Part shown: positions 25,300-32,935 of the stretch, in pieces
How positions within the stretch are numbered: the first letter of the stretch is position 1
Layout: each line of letters starts with the position of its first letter
Assembly: GCA_022844405.1 (NCBI GenBank)
Contig: JALHLV010000008.1
Coordinates: 62,001 to 126,000 of the forward strand
Direction: 5' to 3'
Origin: Sphingomonadales bacterium
GTDB lineage: Bacteria; Pseudomonadota; Alphaproteobacteria; SMXS01
DNA length: 64,000 nt
Made by a program: the position numbers and the translations under genes
The notes under the pieces: generated by a model
Told to the model about the DNA's origin: nothing
Database searches by the model: none
The model's input: only the letters and a program-made list of their open reading frames with translations

Positions 25300-26733
25300 T
25301 TGAACGCATCGTCCATCCACGCCCGCTTCGACGGCCCCATCGTGATGATCGGCTTCGGCTCGATCGGCCGCGGCACGCTGCCGCTGATCCTGCGGCATAT
25401 CGAGTGCGACCGGGACAAGTTCACCGTGATCGATCCCGAGGACGAGCACCGCGACATGGTGTCCCACGCCGGGGTGAACTTCATCCATGACGGCATCCGG
25501 GTCGACAACTACCGCGACCTGCTGACGCCGTTGCTGACCGCCGGACCGGGCCGGGCCTTCGTCGTCAACCTGTCGGTCGACGTGTCGTCGGTGGCGATCA
25601 TGGAGCTGTGCAAGGACCTGGACGCGCTCTACATCGACACCGTCGCCGAACCGTGGCTGGGCTTCTACACCGACACCAGCCTGTCGGTGTCGCAGCGCTC
25701 CAACTACGCGCTGCGGCAGGCCGTGCTGGACCTGCGCACGCGCCGTCCCGGCGGCCCGACCGCGGTCAATTGTTGCGGCGCCAATCCGGGCATGGTGTCG
25801 TGGTTCGTCAAGCAAGCGCTGCTCAATCTGGCCAGCGACATGGACATGAAAGTCGAGAAGCCCGCCAGCCGCGAGCAGTGGGGCCGGCTGATGCGGCAGG
25901 TCGGCGTCAAGGGCATCCACATCGCCGAGCGCGACACCCAGCGCGCCCGCGATCCCAAGCCGAAGGGCATCTTCGTCAACACCTGGTCGGTGGAAGGCTT
26001 CATCTCGGAAGGCCTGCAGCCGGCCGAGCTGGGCTGGGGCACCCACGAGAAGGCGCTGCCGCCCGAAGGCCGGACCCATGAAGGCGGCTGCGGCGCGGCG
26101 ATCTACCTGCTGCGGCCCGGCGCCGGCACCCGCGTCCGCTCGTGGACGCCGACGGCGCAGGCCCAGCACGGCTTCCTGGTGACCCACAACGAGGCGATCT
26201 CCATCGCCGACTATTTCACCGTGCGCGAGGGCGGCGAGGCGGTCTACCGGCCGACCTGCCACTACGCCTATCATCCCTGCGACGACGCGGTGCTGTCGCT
26301 GCACGAGATGGCCGGCGCCGAGTGGCGGCGGCAGGACGACTGGATCATCCTGGACGAGCACGACATCGTCGACGGCATCGACGAGCTGGGCGTGCTGCTC
26401 TACGGCCACGGCAGGAACGCGTACTGGTACGGCTCGCAGCTGTCGATCGAGGAAACCCGCGAGATCGCGCCCTACCAGAACGCCACCGGCCTGCAGGTGA
26501 CCTCGGCGGTGCTGGCCGGCATGGTCTGGGCGCTGGAGAACCCCGACCGGGGCGTGGTCGAGGCCGACGAAACCGACTTCGAGCGGTGCCTCGAGGTGCA
26601 GCGTCCCTATCTGGGTCCCGTCGTCGGCGTCTACACCGACTGGACCCCGCTCGCCAACCGCGAGGGCGGCCTGTTCCCCGACGACTACGACGCCGACGAT
26701 CCGTGGCAGTTCGCGAATGTGATCGTGCGGTAG
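25300..26733 (+). CDS. hss: Homospermidine synthase
   Basis: 477 residues, the normal length for bacterial homospermidine synthase. The N-terminal MIGFGSIGRGTLPLILRHI is the NAD-binding Rossmann turn, and the remaining sequence has the conserved NCCGANPGMVSW and GGCGAAIYLLRPG. It joins two putrescines, or putrescine and spermidine, to sym-homospermidine with NAD as a bound cofactor. The start is a TTG with AGGAGG about 6 nt upstream. A tiny ORF (ATG 25277, MRKPGGAP) ends at TGA 25301-25303, overlapping this TTG. A GTCCCGGCCGGGAC palindrome precedes it at about 25203, so it may have its own promoter. Confidence 0.95.
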   Translation: MNASSIHARFDGPIVMIGFGSIGRGTLPLILRHIECDRDKFTVIDPEDEHRDMVSHAGVNFIHDGIRVDNYRDLLTPLLTAGPGRAFVVNLSVDVSSVAIMELCKDLDALYIDTVAEPWLGFYTDTSLSVSQRSNYALRQAVLDLRTRRPGGPTAVNCCGANPGMVSWFVKQALLNLASDMDMKVEKPASREQWGRLMRQVGVKGIHIAERDTQRARDPKPKGIFVNTWSVEGFISEGLQPAELGWGTHEKALPPEGRTHEGGCGAAIYLLRPGAGTRVRSWTPTAQAQHGFLVTHNEAISIADYFTVREGGEAVYRPTCHYAYHPCDDAVLSLHEMAGAEWRRQDDWIILDEHDIVDGIDELGVLLYGHGRNAYWYGSQLSIEETREIAPYQNATGLQVTSAVLAGMVWALENPDRGVVEADETDFERCLEVQRPYLGPVVGVYTDWTPLANREGGLFPDDYDADDPWQFANVIVR

Positions 26734-26788
26734 CAGCAAAGACAGGAGCCAACCCGCACGCGAAAATTGACGAATCGTTACATTCGAA

Positions 26789-26865
26789 CTACTGTAAACA
26801 GTAGCTAACAAGCTGGCTGTTCCGTAAGGGCAGCAAATCCTATGGCCACCTTCGGGTGGCCATAG
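26789..26865. terminator. Two hairpins after homospermidine synthase
   Basis: A small CTACTG/CAGTAG stem (26789-26804) is followed by a perfect 11-bp stem with a TTCG tetraloop (26840-26850 / 26855-26865). The second hairpin ends 17 nt before the TTG start of the DUF3800 gene. No T-run follows, so termination is only a guess. Confidence 0.5.
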
Positions 26866-26882
26866 TTGCTTACGGGGGGATT

Positions 26883-27725
26883 TTGCATCTTTTTTACATC
26901 GATGAATCGGGCGATCTCGGGGCCATGCCAGCCAACCCCGCCCCAACCGGAAATGATCAGCCGATCCTGGTAGTGGGCGCTCTCATTGTCGAAGCTGCGC
27001 GACTCGAAGCCCTGACGTTGGATTTCCTCCATCTCAAGCGACGCTTCTATCCAGGCCTCCCTTATCCAAGTGCAAATCATCTCGACAAGATTATTCCAGA
27101 GATCAAGGGCGCGGATATTCGCCGGCAAGCAACCCGCGGAGGAAGAAATCAACGGCGCCACGCAATCGGTTTTCTAGACAAGATACTCCTTATGCTCGAT
27201 GCGCATGGCATTCGCCTCTTGTGTCGTATCTGGGTAAAGGCTCCGGGAGCACCGCTGAATGGACGAGCCATTTACACATCCTCTATCCAGTGGATGTACT
27301 CCTCATTCGAGAACTATCTGGCCAGCAAAACCAGCGTCGGCTTCTGCATCGCAGATAGTCGGGACCATCTCAAGAATGTCTCGGTTGCACATTCCATTTT
27401 CACCCAGAAATTTCGGGCATCGTCGCCGACTTACGCCCGCATGCTGGAGCTTCCCACTTTCGGGCACAGCGAGAACCATGCCGGCCTCCAGTTGTGCGAT
27501 ATCGTCTGCTCGGCACTGCTGTATCCCATTGCGGCGGAAGTGTACTGCACAGGACACGTGTCCAACATCCATGTCCAGCCAGGCGCGGCAGCGTTGAGGC
27601 AACGCTTCGGCCCGGCGATCAAAGAAATGCAATTCCGCTATCGCGAACCGCTCGGCAAGTGGAACGGTGGCATCGTCGTATCTGATCCGATTGGCCAGAG
27701 AAACGCGTCTCTGCTGTTCCAGTAA
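26883..27725 (+). CDS. DUF3800 domain protein
   Basis: 280 residues from TTG 26883. The N-terminal LHLFYIDESGDLG is the defining motif of DUF3800, with paired acidic residues that suggest an RNase H-like metal site. A second acidic stretch, FCIADSRDH, and a late LQLCDIVCSALL fit the family. The TTG start has GGGGGGA directly upstream and gives the usual family N-terminus; GTG 26856 would lie inside the preceding hairpin. DUF3800 genes are common in mobile and defence regions, and this one has lower GC than its neighbours. No partner gene is visible. Function is not established. Confidence 0.8.
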   Translation: MHLFYIDESGDLGAMPANPAPTGNDQPILVVGALIVEAARLEALTLDFLHLKRRFYPGLPYPSANHLDKIIPEIKGADIRRQATRGGRNQRRHAIGFLDKILLMLDAHGIRLLCRIWVKAPGAPLNGRAIYTSSIQWMYSSFENYLASKTSVGFCIADSRDHLKNVSVAHSIFTQKFRASSPTYARMLELPTFGHSENHAGLQLCDIVCSALLYPIAAEVYCTGHVSNIHVQPGAAALRQRFGPAIKEMQFRYREPLGKWNGGIVVSDPIGQRNASLLFQ

Positions 27726-27728
27726 CCG

Positions 27729-28064
27729 TCAGTTGGTCCGGTCCAGATCCCTGAACGTCCGCGCGATCCGGGCACGGACCTCGTCCGGCTGGCTTTCGAC
27801 GGCGCGGCCCAGATTGCGCAGGGCGCGGCGCAGGCCGTGGACCTGATCGAGAAGCGACAGGATGACCGGCACGTCCTCTTCCCGCACCTCGAGTTTTTCG
27901 GTGAGGAGATACACCAGCCGCACGCGGGCCACGTCTGCCTCGCTGAATTCGGCCATGCCCGCCCGGCGTTGCGGCCGGACCCAGCCGCGGCGGACGATCA
28001 TGCGCAGCCGGCGGGCGGAAATCTCGCCCACCGCGGCGACGACGTCTTGTTCCGTCAGGCCCAT
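27729..28064 (-). CDS. cbpM: Chaperone modulator CbpM-like, MerR-type helix-turn-helix
   Basis: 111 residues. The N-terminal half is a MerR-like helix-turn-helix (ISARRLRMIVRRGWVRPQ...FSEADVARVRLVYLL). The C-terminal half is a helical arm (VPVILSLLDQVHGLRRALRNL). This matches CbpM, which binds the J domain of CbpA and blocks its co-chaperone and DNA-binding activity. The start at ATG 28062-28064 is backed by AAGGAG. It lies 2 nt downstream of the cbpA-like gene in the same operon. Confidence 0.85.
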   Translation of the reverse strand: MGLTEQDVVAAVGEISARRLRMIVRRGWVRPQRRAGMAEFSEADVARVRLVYLLTEKLEVREEDVPVILSLLDQVHGLRRALRNLGRAVESQPDEVRARIARTFRDLDRTN

Positions 28065-28066
28065 GA

Positions 28067-29020
28067 TCACTCCTTCATCCCGGCGCGCGGGTTGTAGGCG
28101 TGGCTCTCGCGCCACGATTTCATGAACGTCTCCAGCTCATCGTCGATCGCCGCCGGCATGACGATCTTGAGCTTCACCCGCTGGTCGCCGGCCGCCCGGT
28201 TCCTGCCGGCGGGCACGCCCCTGCCGCGCAGCCGCAGGGTCTGACCCGAGCTGGCGCCCTTGGGGACGGTCAGGCTGACCTTGCCGGTGATGGTGGGCAC
28301 GGCGACCTTGCCGCCCAGCACCGCTTCGTCGATGGAGATCGGCAGCTCGACGACGATGTCGTCGCCGTCGCGCTCGAACAGCGGGTGCGTTCCGACCTGG
28401 ATATCGACCAGCGCATCGCCGTCCGGGGCGCCGTTCATGCCGGGCATGCCCTTGCCCTTCAGCCGCAGGGTCTGGCCCGAGCGGGTGCCGGGCGGGACGG
28501 CGATGTCGAGCGTCCTGCCGTCGGGCATGGTGACCCGCCGCTTGGCGCCGTTCACCGCGTCGAGGAAATCCACGGGAAGCTGGTAGCGCAGGTCCTGGCC
28601 GCGCATCTGCCGCGGGCCGCGTCCGGCGGCGCCGCCGCGGCCGCTGCGCTGGAACATGTCGGAGAACAGGTCGGAGAGGTCGGCGAAATCGTCGAAGCCG
28701 GCCGACGACTGGTAGCGGCCGCCGTCGGCGTCGGCATATTGCCGGTAGAAGTCCTGCTGCGACGGCCGCGCGGTGCCCGAGGCGTCGATCTCGCCCTTGT
28801 CGAACCGGGCGCGCTTGTCGGCGTCGCCGACGATGTCGTATGCGGCGGAGATGGTCTTGAACCGGTCCTCGGCCTTCTTGTTTCCCGGATTGAGGTCTGG
28901 ATGCGCCTCCTTCGCAAGCTTGCGGTAAGCCTTGCGAATGGCGTCCTGGCTGGCGTCCCGGGCGACGCCGAGGACCTTGTAGGGATCTTCATTCAAGGGG
29001 CGATACCTCTGGGGATTCAA
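28067..29020 (-). CDS. cbpA: CbpA-like DnaJ family co-chaperone / curved-DNA-binding protein
   Basis: 317 residues. The J domain is at residues 12-75 with HPD at 40-42. A Gly/Phe-rich linker (about 85-135) follows, then two C-terminal beta domains with the repeated PPGTRSGQTLRLKGKGMPG and PKGASSGQTLRLRGRGVPAG. There is no zinc-finger domain, which separates it from DnaJ proper. It stimulates Hsp70 and may bind curved DNA. The start is TTG 29020 with GAGGG upstream; TTG 28996 gives a shorter but also plausible N-terminus. It is followed by its modulator CbpM. Confidence 0.9.
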   Translation of the reverse strand: MNPQRYRPLNEDPYKVLGVARDASQDAIRKAYRKLAKEAHPDLNPGNKKAEDRFKTISAAYDIVGDADKRARFDKGEIDASGTARPSQQDFYRQYADADGGRYQSSAGFDDFADLSDLFSDMFQRSGRGGAAGRGPRQMRGQDLRYQLPVDFLDAVNGAKRRVTMPDGRTLDIAVPPGTRSGQTLRLKGKGMPGMNGAPDGDALVDIQVGTHPLFERDGDDIVVELPISIDEAVLGGKVAVPTITGKVSLTVPKGASSGQTLRLRGRGVPAGRNRAAGDQRVKLKIVMPAAIDDELETFMKSWRESHAYNPRAGMKE

Positions 29021-29130
29021 CGCTTGCCCTCAATATGGTGCCGATTCCGCGGTTCCCAAGAGGCACGGCCGCGAAACAACGGCGCGCAACCACCTGTCGG
29101 GCGACGCTCGATCCGGATATCCTCCAGCGC

Positions 29131-32109
29131 ATGACGCTCCGCTCCTCCTGGCGCCGCCGGTCCCGCGCCTTCCGCATCGCCGCCGGAACGCTCGCCGTGC
29201 TCGCCTCGGCGGTGCTGCTGCTGTGGATTTCGCGGGCGGCGCTGACCGAGTGGGCGATCGAGGACAGCATCGACAGATTCGGCCTCGGTCCCTCGGAGGT
29301 GAGGGTGACGGAGTTGGGGCTGGCACGGGCGGAAATGCGCCTGGTGTCATCGGGCGCGGGGACCATCGAGCACATCCATGTGGAGTACGGCGTGGGCGAC
29401 CTGCTGCGCGGCGAGATCAAGCGCATGGTCGTGGACGGCGGCCGCATCCGCTTCGCCTGGAAGGACGGCAAGCTGGTCCCGGCGATCACGCCCAGCGAGG
29501 GGCCCATCAGCCTGCCGCTGGATCGGCTGGAGATCAGGAATTCGACGCTGACGTTCGACGTGGAAGGCCAGGAGATCGTCGCCGACGTGTCGGGCACGGT
29601 GACCGGCAAGGACAACATGGCCGCCAACCTGACGATGGCGTTGCGCGCGCCGCAGGGGCGCATGAAGGGCCGGGTGACCGGCGCCATGAAACCGGACGGC
29701 GCACTCGACGGCACCTTCACGGTCACCGGCGGCGACCTGGGCGTCGGCACGGTGAAGGCGGAGGGGCTGACCGGTGCGCTGCGGCTGGTGACCAGCGCGC
29801 AGGGCGTCGAGCTGATCGACGGGGCGTTCGGCGTCGCACAGATTTCCGGCGGCACCGGTCCGCTCGGTCCGGGGCGGCTGTCGGCATCGCTGCGCCAGCC
29901 GCAGAACGTGCTGAACGTGTCGCTGCAGTCGAAGCCGGTCTCATTCTCGTTGCAGGCGGACGGCGCCATGCCGAAGGCGGGCGTGCCGTTCACCATGGAA
30001 GGCACCGCCGACGCGGCCTTCGTCAGCGCGCTGGCGGGCGCCGACAGGCCGGCGACCGGCGGTGTGCATCTGACGGCGACCGGGATTGCGCCTCCCGGGC
30101 CGACCATGCAGGCGGCGTTCGCGTCGGGACTGGGCGACTGGCTGCGTCTGGGCAAGGCGCAGGGCGCGCTCGACGGCACCGTCGGCGGCCTTCGCATCCC
30201 CGGAACGGTGGCTGTGGATGACGCGGTGCTCTCGCTCGAGGTCACGCTGGCGGGCGGCGCGCTGGCGGTCACCACGCCCAAGGGCATTACCGTCAGCGGC
30301 ATGACACTGGACCCGTCGATCGCGGCCAAGGACAGCCTGTTCGCCGGCAATTCGACCCTGTCGGTCGCGCCCGCGCCGGGCGCGCCGTTCCTGGCCATCA
30401 CGCCACGGGCCGGTTCCGACAGGCTGACGGTGAGCGGCGGCGTCAGCTACGAGACGCCTGCCCTGTTCGTCCGCGGCGACGTCGCGGGCGAGGCGTCGCT
30501 CGATCCGTCGCAGTGGCTGGCGTCGGCGCGGGATGTCGCCGCGACGGGCGATCTGAACCTGACGGCGGCGCTGGCACTGAAGCTGCCGGAAGGCCGGAGC
30601 CTGCCGTCGGCGGAACTGGCGCTGGCGGGTAAGTATGACGTCGGTCCCAAATCCATCGGGTTGACCGCCGACAGCGGCGCGCTCGCCTTGCGCAACGCCC
30701 ATTGGGGCGAGACGATCTCGCTTCCCGGCACGTCGCGGCTGGTGCTGCGGCCGGGCGCGACTTACGCCAGGGACCGGTCGACCGGCGCGGTCGCGGCGTC
30801 CGCCGTGCTGCAGCCCTTCGCCTGGACCGCGACGCTCAAGCGCGAGGGCGCCGAACCCGGCAAGGCGACGCTGGGCGCCGGGCGGATGGCGCTGACCATC
30901 GACAAGGACGGCCTGAAGGCGGTGCTGGACAGGGGCCGCGTCGAGCTGCCCGACAGCGGCGTGGCGGCGCGCGGGATTTCCGCGACCGTCACCCGGACCG
31001 GCGACGCGACCGGCATCAAGGCCGCCATCGCCGATCTGCGCGGCACCGGCGAACCGGCGCTGTTCTCGTCCATGAAAGCCAGTCTCGACGCGCGCATTGC
31101 CGGCTCGAAGGCGGCCTTCTCCGCCGGCCTGACCGGCGCGGGCAAGGTTCTCAGCCTGACGGCCAAGGGAAGCCACGACCTGGACAGCGGCAAGGGCAAC
31201 GCCAGCGTCACGCTGAAGCCCATCGACCTGTCGGGCGACGGCGCGCTGAAGGCGCTGTCGCCCAGGCTGGCGGCCGGTGTGACCAAGACAGGCGGCACCG
31301 TCAGCGGCGAGGGCACCGTTCACTGGGGCGACGGCGCGCTGCCCGGCACGCTGACGCTGGCGCTGAAGGACGTCTCGGTGGCCGGCGAAAGCCTCAACCT
31401 GTCGGCGCTCAATGGCGGCGTGCGGCTCGACAGCCTATCGCCGATCCGCTCGGCGGCCGGGCAGCGCCTGTCCGGCACGCTGCAGGTGCCGACGCTGAAT
31501 GCGGTGCCGTTCGACGTCACGTTCCGGCTGGACCCAGGCAAGCTTGTGCTGGAGCGCGCCACCGCCAAGGTGTTCGACGGCCAGTTCGAGACCGAGAACG
31601 CCGAGATCGACGCAGCGACCGGCGACGGCCGGGTCGACCTGAAGGTCAGTGACATCAACATCGAGACCGCCTTCGCCGTGCTCGACCTTGAGCAACTGAA
31701 GGGCACCGGCCGGATCGGCGGAATGCTGCCGCTGCGGATCGAGGGCGGCAAGGTGGCGATCGAGAAGGGCCACCTGGAATCCTCGGTTCCCGGCACGCTG
31801 CAGGTCGGCGTGACGGCACTGGCGGACAAGCTCCAGAACTATGGCGAGAACGTCGACATGGCGTTCCGGGCGCTGACCGACTTCCACTACGACCGCATGG
31901 TGATCGATACCGACAAGCCGTTTTCCGGCGCCGGCAAGGCCATGTTCCGGCTGGAGGGCAACAACCCCAAGGTGATGGGCGGCCAGCCCTTCGTGTTCAA
32001 CATCAGCCTGGAAACCGACTTCGACCATCTGACCGGGCTGCTGCTCGAGCTTTCCGGCGCGGCCAACACCGCATTGGGCTGGGGCGCCCGGGAACTGATC
32101 AAGAAATGA
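29131..32109 (+). CDS. ydbH: YdbH-like AsmA-family intermembrane lipid transport protein
   Basis: 992 residues. A single N-terminal membrane anchor (about residues 17-37, GTLAVLASAVLLLWIS) is followed by a very long periplasmic part rich in beta strands. It ends in the YdbH-type C-terminal domain (LKGTGRIGGMLPLRIEGGKVAIEKG, FDHLTGLLLELSGAA). AsmA-like proteins form a hydrophobic groove that bridges inner and outer membrane for phospholipids. The start was set at ATG 29131, just before the anchor; the frame opens upstream but overlaps the divergent cbpA promoter. A YnbE-like lipoprotein and a YdbL-like protein follow, as in enterobacteria. Confidence 0.87.
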   Translation: MTLRSSWRRRSRAFRIAAGTLAVLASAVLLLWISRAALTEWAIEDSIDRFGLGPSEVRVTELGLARAEMRLVSSGAGTIEHIHVEYGVGDLLRGEIKRMVVDGGRIRFAWKDGKLVPAITPSEGPISLPLDRLEIRNSTLTFDVEGQEIVADVSGTVTGKDNMAANLTMALRAPQGRMKGRVTGAMKPDGALDGTFTVTGGDLGVGTVKAEGLTGALRLVTSAQGVELIDGAFGVAQISGGTGPLGPGRLSASLRQPQNVLNVSLQSKPVSFSLQADGAMPKAGVPFTMEGTADAAFVSALAGADRPATGGVHLTATGIAPPGPTMQAAFASGLGDWLRLGKAQGALDGTVGGLRIPGTVAVDDAVLSLEVTLAGGALAVTTPKGITVSGMTLDPSIAAKDSLFAGNSTLSVAPAPGAPFLAITPRAGSDRLTVSGGVSYETPALFVRGDVAGEASLDPSQWLASARDVAATGDLNLTAALALKLPEGRSLPSAELALAGKYDVGPKSIGLTADSGALALRNAHWGETISLPGTSRLVLRPGATYARDRSTGAVAASAVLQPFAWTATLKREGAEPGKATLGAGRMALTIDKDGLKAVLDRGRVELPDSGVAARGISATVTRTGDATGIKAAIADLRGTGEPALFSSMKASLDARIAGSKAAFSAGLTGAGKVLSLTAKGSHDLDSGKGNASVTLKPIDLSGDGALKALSPRLAAGVTKTGGTVSGEGTVHWGDGALPGTLTLALKDVSVAGESLNLSALNGGVRLDSLSPIRSAAGQRLSGTLQVPTLNAVPFDVTFRLDPGKLVLERATAKVFDGQFETENAEIDAATGDGRVDLKVSDINIETAFAVLDLEQLKGTGRIGGMLPLRIEGGKVAIEKGHLESSVPGTLQVGVTALADKLQNYGENVDMAFRALTDFHYDRMVIDTDKPFSGAGKAMFRLEGNNPKVMGGQPFVFNISLETDFDHLTGLLLELSGAANTALGWGARELIKK

Positions 32110-32185
32110 ACTCATCAAGAAATAACCGCGTGACGTTGGCGAAGCGTAGCGAAATACCCTATCTTCTTGTGACGGGCTCCAGCGA

Positions 32186-32404
32186 ATGAGAACAAGCGTG
32201 ATGGATCAATCGTTTAGGCGGAGTGGCGGGTTGCTGGCGGTGATCGTGGCGGGTCTTTCCCTCGCCGCGTGCTCACCGACGGTCAAGGTGCAGGCCCCGA
32301 AGGAGCCGATCACCATCAACCTCAACATCAAGCTGGACGCCGATGTGCGCGTCAAGCTGGAGCAGCAGGCGAAGGAAGACGTCGCCAGCAAGCCGATTTT
32401 CTAG
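32186..32404 (+). CDS. ynbE: YnbE-like outer membrane lipoprotein
   Basis: 72 residues from ATG 32186, or 67 from ATG 32201. The signal sequence ends in the lipobox SLAACS. The mature part holds the family pattern APKEPITINLNIKLDADVRVKLE. YnbE partners YdbH at the outer membrane end of the lipid bridge. It sits between ydbH- and ydbL-like genes. Confidence 0.88.
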   Translation: MRTSVMDQSFRRSGGLLAVIVAGLSLAACSPTVKVQAPKEPITINLNIKLDADVRVKLEQQAKEDVASKPIF

Positions 32405-32414
32405 GATGACCGCG

Positions 32415-32786
32415 ATGAAAAACACCCTGTTCTCCATTCTCACGGCGGCGGCGCTTTGCCTGACCGCGGCCGGCGGCATCGCCGCTCTCGACGCGGCGCC
32501 CGCCTATGCGCAGGCCAAGCCGCTCGACGCGCCGCGATCGAGCGGCGTCGTCGGCGAACGCTACGACGGCTACGCCGTGGTGCGCGACGCAAGCGCGCCG
32601 GCCGACGTGCGCAAGCTGGTCGAGGACACCAATGCCGAACGCCGCAAGGTCTACGCCGAACAGGCGACCGCCAAGGGCGCGCCGGCCGAGGAGGTCGGCA
32701 AGGTCTATGCCGGGCAGATCATGAGCGCGGCGCCTGCCGGCTGGTGGTTCCAGGGCGCCGACGGCGCCTGGGTGCAGAAGAAGTAG
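32415..32786 (+). CDS. ydbL: YdbL-like periplasmic protein (DUF1318)
   Basis: 123 residues. A signal peptide (residues 1-~33, ending near APAYAQA) is followed by the DUF1318 pattern: GYAVVRDASAPADVRKLVEDTNAERRKVYAE, then GKVYAGQI and a C-terminal GWWFQGADGAWVQK. It is a soluble periplasmic protein thought to assist or regulate the YdbH-YnbE bridge. The start at ATG 32415 has AGGA 8 nt upstream; ATG 32406 would add three residues. It lies 10 nt after the ynbE-like stop. Confidence 0.88.
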   Translation: MKNTLFSILTAAALCLTAAGGIAALDAAPAYAQAKPLDAPRSSGVVGERYDGYAVVRDASAPADVRKLVEDTNAERRKVYAEQATAKGAPAEEVGKVYAGQIMSAAPAGWWFQGADGAWVQKK

Positions 32787-32935
32787 CGGCGAGGACAAGC
32801 GGCGTCGGCGGCACCGGCTTTTCGCTCATGCACAATAAACTGTGCTGGCCTGCCAAGATTCCCGTTCCTGCACGGCGGATTCGGTCATTACTATTGCCGT
32901 AACGGGCAATACGGCAGACCGGAGCGTTCCAACGC

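Noticed and set aside
26856-26882. GTG 26856 as the start of the DUF3800 protein
   Set aside because: It lies inside the perfect hairpin stem and adds residues not typical of the family. TTG 26883 has GGGGGGA upstream and gives the standard N-terminus.
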